This document shows positions 8,559 through 15,374 of a stretch of DNA of 20,764 nt, piece after piece; the first letter of the stretch is position 1, and each line of letters begins with the position of its first letter. The stretch is from WVWN01 sp964563535 (GTDB lineage: Bacteria; RBG-13-66-14; B26-G2; WVWN01), in NCBI GenBank assembly GCA_964563535.1, contig CAZLXP010000041.1:1-20764 (forward strand), written 5' to 3'. The translations under genes were made by a program, and so were the position numbers. A model generated the notes under the pieces. It had not been told where the DNA came from. It saw nothing but the letters and a program-made list of their open reading frames with translations, and did not search any database.

Positions 8559-8605
8559 CGCGGGTCGCTGCGTAATCGGGTTAAATATAACGGCTTAATT
8601 AATAG

Positions 8606-8634
8606 TTGATTAAATCACGCTATTGTGATAGTAT
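8606..8634 (+). promoter_or_regulatory. Candidate rightward sigma70-type promoter for the murE run
   Basis: TTGATT and TAGTAT are separated by 17 nt. Each matches four of six positions of the TTGACA and TATAAT consensus. The spacer overlaps the 8614-8629 inverted repeat, so a protein bound there could block it. Transcription from here would give a leader of about 115 nt carrying the main palindrome. In AT-rich sequence such matches arise by chance. Confidence 0.3.
8614..8629. repeat. Inverted repeat ATCAC-N6-GTGAT in the divergent promoter region
   Basis: Arms ATCAC (8614-8618) and GTGAT (8625-8629) flank GCTATT. The shape resembles a binding site for a dimeric HTH protein, but the arms are only 5 bp and differ from the stronger palindrome at 8688-8708. 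It lies 56-71 nt upstream of the regulator start, in a position that could affect its transcription. Confidence 0.35.
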
Positions 8635-8670
8635 TACGGCTAAAATTAATATCATCAAAAACCGCCATTT

Positions 8671-8696
8671 CTTACTCGTTGGTAGCATATCTTACT
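8671..8696. repeat. Direct repeat CTTACT, two copies 20 nt apart
   Basis: CTTACT occurs at 8671-8676 and again at 8691-8696, exactly 20 nt start to start, about two helical turns. The second copy is the left arm of the 21-bp palindrome; the first is followed by a degenerate right arm. Spacing on one DNA face is typical for cooperative regulator binding. A third related site, ACT-AAA-AGT at 8720-8728, keeps the same 3-nt centre. Confidence 0.45.
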
Positions 8697-8708
8697 GTTA
8701 GTAAGATA
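8688..8708. promoter_or_regulatory. Operator-like palindrome TATCTTACT-GTT-AGTAAGATA
   Basis: Two perfect 9-bp arms flank a 3-nt centre, 21 bp in all. It lies 51 nt upstream of the murE start and just upstream of a TAAAAT -10 candidate at 8712-8717, where a bound dimer would cover the -35 region. Length and symmetry fit the operators of XRE/Cro-type dimers, and the neighbouring regulator gene encodes such an HTH domain. No U-run follows, so it is not terminator-like. Recognition by that regulator is inference. Confidence 0.6.
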
Positions 8709-8758
8709 GCATAAAATTTACTAAAAGTCAAGCCGGAAACGATAGACCAAATAATCCT

Positions 8759-10279
8759 TTGAAACTTAAAGCAATACTGGAAGAGCTCCCTCATCTAGAG
8801 GTAAAGGGCGACGCCAACCCCGATATCACAGCCGTTGCGTACGACTCTCGCGAGGCGGGGCCTAACAGCTTATTCGTAGCCGTAAAGGGGCAACGGGCCG
8901 ACGGCTACGACTTCGTAGCCGACGCCGTCGGCCGGGGGGCCGCGGCGGTCGTCGTCGAGAGGGCGTCGCCCGCGGCGGCCGTACCTCAAATAATAGTCCG
9001 CGATTCCCGCCGGGCGTTGGCGGCCGCGGCGGCGGCGTTTTATCGCCACCCGGGCCGCGAGCTGGCCGTCGTCGGCGTCACCGGCACCAACGGCAAGACG
9101 ACCGTCGCCTTCCTCCTCGACGGCATATTCCGCGCCGCGGGTTACAAGACCGCCTTAGCGTCGACGGTGAAAAACGTCGTGGCGGGCCTCGAGCGCCGGG
9201 CGCGCCTTACGACGGCCGAAGCCCCCGAGGTACAGGCGTTGTTGCGCGAGGCCGCGGACGCCGGTTGCGGCGTCGCCGTCGTCGAAGTCTCCTCCCACGC
9301 GTTGGCGCTGTCGCGGGTCGCCGGGATACCCTTCGCCGCGGCGGCGTTCACCAACCTCAGCCACGACCACCTCGACTTCCACCGCGACATGGATTCCTAT
9401 TTCCGCGCCAAGGCGTCGTTATTCGGGCAACTGACGGAAGGGGCACCCGCCGTAGTCAACGCCGACGACCCCTACGGCCGCAAGCTCGCGGCGTCCTTGA
9501 GGGGGCGTACGGTAACTTACGGCGCGCGCGAAACGGCGAGCGACTATCGCGTTACCGACGCGTCGTCCGGGTGGCGGGGGCTGAGTTTCGCGCTCAGGTG
9601 CCCCGACGGTGCGGAAGTGGAGATAACGTCGCCGCTCAAAGGTTCGTTCGACGTTTTGAACTGCGCGGCCGCCTTCGCCGTCGCGCGCGAGTTGGGCGTC
9701 GCCGCCGACGTGGCCCAAAAAGGAATAGCCGCGACGGCGCCGGTCCCCGGGCGTCTCGAGTTGGTCGACGTGAACGACAACCTGCGCGTCGTAATCGATT
9801 ACGCCCACTCGCCCGACAGCATGGAAAAAGCGCTGGCCGAGGTCCGGAAGCTCGGCCCGGGCCGCGTCGTCGTCGTCTTCGGCTGTACCGGCGACCGCGA
9901 CGTCGAAAAGCGGCCGGCGATGGGCGCGCTGGCGCGCCGGGGCGCCGACTTCGTCGTCGTCACCACCGACGACCCCTATTACGAGGACCCGGTCGCGATC
10001 GCCCGGGCGGTGGAGGCCGGCATCGTCGCCGCCGGCGGCTCCGACGGCGACGACTACCGCATAATCCTCGACCGGGCGGAAGCCGTCCGCTTCGGCCTGT
10101 CGGCTGCGGCGGCGGAAGAGCCGACGGCGGTCGCCATATTGGGGAAAGGCCACGAGGAGGTCCAGAAGGTCGCGGGCCGCGAAATACCGTACAACGACCG
10201 CCGAACCGTCGAAAAAGCAATCGCCGAATTGGGCCTGAGGACGGCGGCGCGGGCCGCCCGGGCCGAAGGCCGCGCGTAG
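8759..10279 (+). CDS. murE: UDP-N-acetylmuramyl-tripeptide synthetase (MurE ligase)
   Basis: MurE adds the third amino acid (meso-DAP, Lys or another diamino acid) to UDP-MurNAc-L-Ala-D-Glu in the cytoplasm. The 506 aa protein shows the Mur N-terminal domain (SREAGPNSLFVAVKG, about 30-44), the ATP loop VTGTNGKTTV (107-116), SHDHLDFH (201-208), the carbamylated Lys site YFRAKASLF (Lys218), then DYAHSPDSM (348-355), GCTGDRDVEKRP and GKGHEEVQ. The substrate-selecting loop, usually DNPR for meso-DAP enzymes, reads DDPYYEDP (404-411), with Tyr407 where Arg is expected, so the third residue cannot be assigned safely. The TTG start is the first usual start codon after an in-frame TAA (8702-8704) and gives the family-typical opening MKLKAILEEL; no Shine-Dalgarno site is visible. 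It leads the rightward run, 10 nt before the ABC ATPase gene. Other dcw genes (murF, mraY) are not beside it. Confidence 0.95.
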   Translation: MKLKAILEELPHLEVKGDANPDITAVAYDSREAGPNSLFVAVKGQRADGYDFVADAVGRGAAAVVVERASPAAAVPQIIVRDSRRALAAAAAAFYRHPGRELAVVGVTGTNGKTTVAFLLDGIFRAAGYKTALASTVKNVVAGLERRARLTTAEAPEVQALLREAADAGCGVAVVEVSSHALALSRVAGIPFAAAAFTNLSHDHLDFHRDMDSYFRAKASLFGQLTEGAPAVVNADDPYGRKLAASLRGRTVTYGARETASDYRVTDASSGWRGLSFALRCPDGAEVEITSPLKGSFDVLNCAAAFAVARELGVAADVAQKGIAATAPVPGRLELVDVNDNLRVVIDYAHSPDSMEKALAEVRKLGPGRVVVVFGCTGDRDVEKRPAMGALARRGADFVVVTTDDPYYEDPVAIARAVEAGIVAAGGSDGDDYRIILDRAEAVRFGLSAAAAEEPTAVAILGKGHEEVQKVAGREIPYNDRRTVEKAIAELGLRTAARAARAEGRA

Positions 10280-10289
10280 GGCCGCCGTT

Positions 10290-11075
10290 ATGGCTGACGA
10301 AACGCACCCCCAGCGCGCGACGATAATCGCCACCGACATCTACAAGTCTTTCGGCGATAATCACGTCCTCAACGGCATTGATCTGGACGTCCAGGAGGCG
10401 GAAACGCTCGTCATTATCGGCCGGTCCGGCTGCGGGAAGTCGGTGTTTTTAAAACACATCATAGGTTTGATGAAACCCGACGCCGGAACGATCACCGTAG
10501 ACGGACAAGACGTAACCAAATTGAAGGGGCAGGCACTCAACGACGTGAGGCGGAAGTTCGGGATGGTGTTCCAGGGCTCGGCGCTTTTCGATTCGCTGAC
10601 GGTGGGGGGAAACGTGGGCTTCTTCCTCGAACAATACTCGCGGCTGTCGCCCGCGGAGATCGCCGAGGTGGTCGAAGAGAAGCTCAGGCTCGTGGGTTTG
10701 GAGAACATTTCCGATATGAGCCCCGCAGAGCTCTCCGGCGGGATGAAGAAGCGCGTGAGCCTCGCCCGGGCGTTGGCCCACGACCCGGAAATCGTATTGT
10801 ACGACGAACCTACCACCGGCCTCGACCCGATTATGGCGGACGTCATAAACGACCTCATAATCAAAATGGACGAACAATTGGCCGTCACCAGCGTCGTCGT
10901 CACCCACGACATGGCGAGCGCGTACAAGATCGCCGACCGCATCGCGATGATGTACGGCGGCAAAATCATCACCATCGGAACCCCGGACGAAATCAAGCAC
11001 TCGCGAAACGATTACGTACAACAGTTCATTAACGGCAGCGCGGAAGGACCCATTGACGTCATAGGCGGTGCGTAA
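10290..11075 (+). CDS. mlaF: Mla-type ABC transporter ATP-binding protein (MlaF-like)
   Basis: The 261 aa ATPase has all ABC motifs: Walker A GRSGCGKS (44-51), Q-loop MVFQGSALFDSLTV (92-105), signature LSGGMKKR (148-155), Walker B EIVLYDEP (167-174), D-loop TTGLDP and switch His206 in VVTHD. The GMVFQGSALFDSLTV stretch and LSGGMKKR signature are characteristic of ATPases that drive MCE-protein lipid transport between inner and outer membranes. Its stop is directly followed by the ATG of the MCE gene, which confirms the pairing. The permease partner (MlaE) is not in the window, though in many genomes it is adjacent. The Shine-Dalgarno site is weak. The ATPase call is certain; the lipid-transport role rests on family and neighbour. 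Confidence 0.94.
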   Translation: MADETHPQRATIIATDIYKSFGDNHVLNGIDLDVQEAETLVIIGRSGCGKSVFLKHIIGLMKPDAGTITVDGQDVTKLKGQALNDVRRKFGMVFQGSALFDSLTVGGNVGFFLEQYSRLSPAEIAEVVEEKLRLVGLENISDMSPAELSGGMKKRVSLARALAHDPEIVLYDEPTTGLDPIMADVINDLIIKMDEQLAVTSVVVTHDMASAYKIADRIAMMYGGKIITIGTPDEIKHSRNDYVQQFINGSAEGPIDVIGGA

Positions 11076-11942
11076 ATGGAAAAGATATCCAACGAAATAA
11101 AAGTCGGCATTTTGGTCTTCGCGGCGCTCGTTCTGTTAACCATACTCGTCTTCGGCGTGGGCGAGATCCGCCTGTTCGAGCGCGGCCATCAATATAACGT
11201 AATATTCGATACTTCGGCGGGTCTCAATACGGGGGCCCAGGTCCGGATGGGCGGCGTTAGAGTCGGTTCCGTCAACAACATAGATTTCGTCGACTACCAA
11301 GGCAAGCGCCGCGTCCTCGTTACGATGCTCGTCCGCCGCGACCTCGTCCTTCACAAGAAAGACCGGTTCAAAATAACCATGATCGGCCTTCTGGGGGACA
11401 ACTACGTCGAAATAGACCCGGGCCCGTCCAAGGCCGCGGTCGTCGAGCCGGGTGCCACGGTCATAGGGGCCGAGGTGGTCGGTATGGACGCGATGTTCAA
11501 GATGGTCCAAGACGGTCTGGGTTCCATTAACGAAATGCTCGACGAGCCGACGGTAAAGTCGTTCAAAATAACCGTCCGCAACGCCGAAGTGATGTCTACC
11601 GACTTGACCTACATCCTGGGCCAAAGCCGCGAAGATATCAACGTCACGCTGGATAACCTCCGGTCCATGAGTTACCGCCTGGACGGCATGATCGCCCGCA
11701 ACGAGGATAACTTCGACGTGACGATGGACAACCTGTCGGCGATGTCGGGGGACCTGCGTTATACCGCGACGTCGCTGCGCGGCATCGCCGACGGGTTGCA
11801 ACAGGGCGAGGGGTCGGCCGGCAAACTCCTCAAAGACGACCGTTTGTATAACGATTTGGTGGATACCACGGCCGAAGCCAAGAGTTTGATCCGGGACGTC
11901 CGCGAACGGCCCGGCCGCTATATCCACCTATCCATATTTTAA
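11076..11942 (+). CDS. mlaD: MCE-domain lipid transport protein (MlaD-like)
   Basis: MCE proteins are anchored in the inner membrane and form rings that shuttle phospholipids across the periplasm with an MlaFE-type ABC pump. The 288 aa protein has a short cytoplasmic start (KISNEIKVG), one membrane helix (about 10-29, ILVFAALVLLTILVFGVGEI) and an MCE domain (about 38-116) with FDTSAGLNTGAQVRMGGVRV and GLLGDNYVEIDPG. A long C-terminal helical part (about 140-265) follows, with repeated short blocks such as VTLDNLRSMS and VTMDNLSAMS, ending in a GEGSAGKLLKDDRLYNDL segment common in this family. The ATG follows the mlaF stop with no gap, and AGGCGGTG at the end of mlaF can serve as ribosome-binding site, implying translational coupling. 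The helical tail could form a periplasmic tunnel or needle, as in longer MCE proteins. Confidence 0.94.
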   Translation: MEKISNEIKVGILVFAALVLLTILVFGVGEIRLFERGHQYNVIFDTSAGLNTGAQVRMGGVRVGSVNNIDFVDYQGKRRVLVTMLVRRDLVLHKKDRFKITMIGLLGDNYVEIDPGPSKAAVVEPGATVIGAEVVGMDAMFKMVQDGLGSINEMLDEPTVKSFKITVRNAEVMSTDLTYILGQSREDINVTLDNLRSMSYRLDGMIARNEDNFDVTMDNLSAMSGDLRYTATSLRGIADGLQQGEGSAGKLLKDDRLYNDLVDTTAEAKSLIRDVRERPGRYIHLSIF

Positions 11943-11979
11943 CGACCCAAGAACCAATCGCGTTGAGGTACGTACAGAT

Positions 11980-14160
11980 ATGACATTAACCTGCGACGTC
12001 GAAGTGGGCGGCAAAACGCTCCATTTCGAAACCGGCAAAGTAGCCAAACTGGCCAACGGGGCTTGCACCGTAACCTGCGGCGGCTCGGTCGTCCTCGTAA
12101 CCTTCTGCCACACCGACGAGCCCCGCGCCGACATGGATTATCTACCCCTCATGGTCGAATACCGGGAGAAGACGTACGCCGCGGGCAAGATCCCCGGCGG
12201 CTTCTTCAAACGCGAGGGGCGGCCGTACGAGAAAGAGGTCGTAACGGCGCGGCTTATCGACCGCCCCATCAGGCCGCTCTTCGAAGACTACGTCCGCCAC
12301 GACCTCCAAATCATCGCCACCGTATTATCCGCCGACCAGGAGAACGATACCGACGTGCTCGCCGTCAACGGCGCCTCGCTGGCGACGGCGCTCTCGGCCA
12401 TGCCCTGGCACGGACCTATCGCCGCCGTCCGCGTCGGCCTGCTCGACGGCCGTCCCGTCGTCAACCCCACCATCGCCGAGACCGAGGCCAGCCGCCTGGA
12501 CCTCGTCGTCGTCGGCACCGCCGAGCGAGTAATAATGCTGGCCGGTTCCGGGGCCGAAGTGACCGAGGACGAGCTGTTGGGGGCGGTGACCGCCGGGTTC
12601 GCCGAAGCGCGCAAGGTGGCGGAAACGATTCGCGATTTCACCGCCCACATTCCGAAAATTTCCATCCCCGAACCGGCGCGCGACGTCGCGCTGGCGGAAG
12701 AAGTCAAGGGGTTCCTGGCGGGCCGTTTGAAGCCGCTAATAGAAACGCAGGAAAAGGGCGCCCGGCACCTGGCCCGCAACGCCCTCTTGGAGCAAGCCTA
12801 CGCCAAATTCGTCGCCACCGACGGAGGGGAGGAAGAGGCCCGAAGGCGCGCCCTTATCGAAATCTTCCTCCAAGAACTCGAGGCCGCCGAAATCAGGCGC
12901 ATGGCCCTCGACGACCGCGCCCGCCAGGACGGCCGCGCGTTCGACGAGCTGCGCCCCATCGACGTCGAGGTCTCCGTCCTTCCCCGGGCCCACGGCTCCG
13001 CCATCTTCACCCGCGGCCAAACCCAGGCCCTCGTCGCGACGACGTTGGGAACGGTCTCGGACGAACAACGGGTCGAAGACCTCCTGGGAGAGCGCACCAA
13101 GGCTTTCATGTTGCATTATAATTTCCCGCCGTTCTCGGTGGGCGAGGTTCGACCCATCCGGGGCGCGGGCCGCCGGGAGATAGGCCACGGCCAACTGGCC
13201 GAGAGCGCCGTTCAACGCCTCCTCCCCTCGGAAGACGAGTTCCCCTATACCATCCGCGTCGTCTCGGACATACTGGAATCCAACGGCTCTTCCTCCATGG
13301 CGTCGGTGTGCGGCGCCAGCCTGTCGCTGATGGACGCCGGAGTCCCTATAAAGAAAGCGGTGGCCGGTATATCCATCGGCCTTATCGCGGGCGAGGGCCG
13401 CTACGCCCTGCTCACCGACATTCAGGGGATGGAGGACCACTACGGCGATATGGACTTCAAAGTCGCCGGCACCCGGGACGGCATAACCGCGTTCCAGCTG
13501 GACATGAAAGTCCGCGGCCTGCCGCTCGAGGTCGTAGCCGACGCGCTGGGCCGCGCCCGCGACGCCCGCCTCGCCATCCTCGCGCAAATGGACGCCGTGC
13601 TGGCCAAGCCGCGCCCCGAACTCTCGCCCTACGCGCCGCGCATATTGATAACCTACATCGACGTCGACAAGATCGGCACCGTCATCGGCCCGGGCGGCAA
13701 GATGGTCCGCCGCATCATCGCCGAAACGGGCGTCGAGATCGACATCGAGGACGACGGCAAAGTGACCATCGCCTCGCCCGACGAAGCCGCGGCCCGTAAG
13801 GCGCTGGAGATCGTCAAGAGCCTTACCACCGAGCCGGAGATCGGCGCCGTCTTCAAGGGTAAGGTTACCCGCCTGATGAAGTTCGGCGCTTTCGTCGAGA
13901 TCCTTCCGGGGGTGGAGGGCATGGTCCATATCTCGGAGCTGGACCACAAACGCGTCAACCGTGTGGAAGACGCCGTCCGCGTCGGCGACGAGGTCGAAGT
14001 CAAAGTCATCGAAATCGACGAAATGGGCCGCGTAAACCTCAGCCGGAAAGCGTGCCTCCCCGGGGGAGAGGAACGCCCCTCCCGCGAAGGGCGGCCCCCC
14101 TGGAGACGTGATGACCGCCGACCCCCAGACGACCGCCGTCATAAAAAAGACCGCCGCTAA
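11980..14160 (+). CDS. pnp: Polyribonucleotide nucleotidyltransferase (PNPase)
   Basis: PNPase degrades RNA 3' to 5' by phosphorolysis and can add 3' tails. The 726 aa protein has the full order: first RNase PH domain (FFKREGRP 75-82, RLIDRPIRPLF 91-101), alpha-helical linker, second RNase PH domain with RGQTQALVATTLGT and GSSSMASVCGASLSLMDAGVP, a KH domain (about 553-612, TVIGPGGKMVRRI) and an S1 domain (about 621-690, KGKVTRLMKFGAFVEI). A basic, Arg/Asp-rich tail of about 30 residues ends the protein. GAGGT precedes the ATG by 10 nt. The usual upstream partner rpsO is missing; the gene follows mlaD by 37 nt instead. The last 50 nt overlap the M16 peptidase gene in another frame, so part of the tail is constrained by two proteins. 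Confidence 0.97.
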   Translation: MTLTCDVEVGGKTLHFETGKVAKLANGACTVTCGGSVVLVTFCHTDEPRADMDYLPLMVEYREKTYAAGKIPGGFFKREGRPYEKEVVTARLIDRPIRPLFEDYVRHDLQIIATVLSADQENDTDVLAVNGASLATALSAMPWHGPIAAVRVGLLDGRPVVNPTIAETEASRLDLVVVGTAERVIMLAGSGAEVTEDELLGAVTAGFAEARKVAETIRDFTAHIPKISIPEPARDVALAEEVKGFLAGRLKPLIETQEKGARHLARNALLEQAYAKFVATDGGEEEARRRALIEIFLQELEAAEIRRMALDDRARQDGRAFDELRPIDVEVSVLPRAHGSAIFTRGQTQALVATTLGTVSDEQRVEDLLGERTKAFMLHYNFPPFSVGEVRPIRGAGRREIGHGQLAESAVQRLLPSEDEFPYTIRVVSDILESNGSSSMASVCGASLSLMDAGVPIKKAVAGISIGLIAGEGRYALLTDIQGMEDHYGDMDFKVAGTRDGITAFQLDMKVRGLPLEVVADALGRARDARLAILAQMDAVLAKPRPELSPYAPRILITYIDVDKIGTVIGPGGKMVRRIIAETGVEIDIEDDGKVTIASPDEAAARKALEIVKSLTTEPEIGAVFKGKVTRLMKFGAFVEILPGVEGMVHISELDHKRVNRVEDAVRVGDEVEVKVIEIDEMGRVNLSRKACLPGGEERPSREGRPPWRRDDRRPPDDRRHKKDRR

Positions 14161-15373
14161 CGGCATCCGCGTGGTCTGTGAGCAGATCCCGACCGTACGG
14201 TCCGTGGCCGCCGGCGTTTGGTGCCGCGCCGGCGTCGCGGACGAACCCCCCGCCCTCAACGGCATCTCCCACCTCATCGAACACATGTTCTTCAAGGGGA
14301 CGACGCGACGGACCGCCGCCCAGGTCGCGGCCGAAATCGACGGCGTGGGCGGCGCGCTCGACGCCTTCACCGAAAAAGAAAACGTCTCCTTCTTCGCCCA
14401 CGTCTTATACGAACACCTCCCCCTCGCGCTCGACCTGTTGTCCGACATCCTGCTGAACGCCACCTTCCCGCCCCAGGATTTCGCCAAAGAGAAAAACGTC
14501 GTGGCGGAAGAGATCCGGCTTTACGAAGACTCCCCCGACGAGAAAATCCACGACCTGATCATAGGGCTCATCTTGCCGGGGGAGGCCATCGGCATGCCCA
14601 TCCTCGGCTCGTTTGAGACGCTGGCCGCCGTAAGCCGGGAAGACGCGTCGGCGTACCGCTCCCAGATATTCACCGCGGACCGGATCGTAATAGGGGCCGC
14701 GGGCTTCGTCGACCCGGAAGAGTTCATCGCCGCCGCCGAGGGATACTTCGGGGCCGTGCCCGGGCCGCGTCAAGGCGCCCCGCGCGACGCGCGTACGTAC
14801 CCGGTCCCCCGAGCCGCTTACGTCAAAGATACCGAACAGACCCATCTCTGCGTAGGCGTCCCGGCCCTCCCCTACGGCCACCCCGACCGGTACGTTTTGG
14901 CCGCGCTGACCACCATCCTGGGGGGCAACACGTCCAGCCGTTTGTTTCAAAAGGTGCGCGAGGAACGGGGCCTCGCGTACGCGGTTTACGCCTACGGCCG
15001 AGGTTTTCAGGAGACGGGGGCGCTTGTGGCGTACGCCGGGACGGGCCCCGCCACCGCCCTCGAGACGCGAGACATCATCCTGGAACAATTCCGCGACCTC
15101 GCGACGAATAGCGTTAGCGGCAACGAGCTGAAGCGGACGCGGGAATACTTGAAAGGGACGTTGATGTTATCGCTCGAGTCCACCGCGGCGCGCATGGGCC
15201 GCAACGTCCGGCACGAAGTCTACATGGGGAGGTACGTATCCCTCGAGGAGACGCTGGCGGGCGTGGACGCCGTCACGGCCGACGACATCCTCCGCCTGGC
15301 CGGGGAAATATTTTCGTCCCAGGCCGCGATAGTCGCCATCGGGCCGAACGCGGACGCCGTGGTAAACGTATAA
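14111..15373 (+). CDS. M16-family zinc peptidase (processing-peptidase/insulinase-like)
   Basis: The 420 aa protein matches single-unit bacterial M16B peptidases. The inverted zinc motif HLIEH is at residues 54-58 (His54, Glu57, His58), with a third ligand Glu134 in AEEIRLYED, 76 residues after His58, as expected. The C-terminal half has the SSRLFQKVREERGLAY motif with the Arg/Tyr pair that helps substrate binding, so both halves of the clam-shell are present and it looks active. No signal peptide is seen, so it is probably cytoplasmic. ATG at 14111 is preferred over the adjacent GTG at 14108 because GGAG (14102-14105) is then at normal spacing. It overlaps the pnp 3' end by 50 nt. In many bacteria an M16 gene follows pnp, so this pairing is an old arrangement; the substrate is unknown. 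Confidence 0.93.
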   Translation: MTADPQTTAVIKKTAANGIRVVCEQIPTVRSVAAGVWCRAGVADEPPALNGISHLIEHMFFKGTTRRTAAQVAAEIDGVGGALDAFTEKENVSFFAHVLYEHLPLALDLLSDILLNATFPPQDFAKEKNVVAEEIRLYEDSPDEKIHDLIIGLILPGEAIGMPILGSFETLAAVSREDASAYRSQIFTADRIVIGAAGFVDPEEFIAAAEGYFGAVPGPRQGAPRDARTYPVPRAAYVKDTEQTHLCVGVPALPYGHPDRYVLAALTTILGGNTSSRLFQKVREERGLAYAVYAYGRGFQETGALVAYAGTGPATALETRDIILEQFRDLATNSVSGNELKRTREYLKGTLMLSLESTAARMGRNVRHEVYMGRYVSLEETLAGVDAVTADDILRLAGEIFSSQAAIVAIGPNADAVVNV

Positions 15374-15374
15374 C

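Larger units (their letters stand above)
8559..8758. promoter_or_regulatory. AT-rich divergent promoter/operator region between the regulator gene and murE
   Basis: This 200-base gap is the only strongly AT-rich stretch in the GC-rich window and the only divergent junction, so it should hold both operon promoters. It contains a 21-bp palindrome with flanking half-sites, a second inverted repeat (8614-8629), and several -10-like hexamers on both strands. For the rightward run, TAAAAT at 8712-8717 is a -10 candidate with no good -35 partner; TTGATT (8606-8611) with TAGTAT (8629-8634) at 17 nt spacing is an alternative. For the leftward run, TATATT on the minus strand (complement of 8584-8589) is a -10 candidate. 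None of these is decisive alone. Confidence 0.7.

Noticed and set aside
9265..10326. Arg-rich rightward frame of 353 codons inside murE
   Set aside because: Shadow frame of murE with extreme Arg/Gly/Pro content and no domain.
14108..14110. GTG as the start of the M16 peptidase
   Set aside because: GGAG would be only 2 nt away; the ATG at 14111 has normal spacing.
12736..14487. Long leftward reading frame of 583 codons
   Set aside because: It is antisense to pnp and the peptidase and shows no recognisable domain, only low-complexity Asp/Gly/Val-rich sequence.
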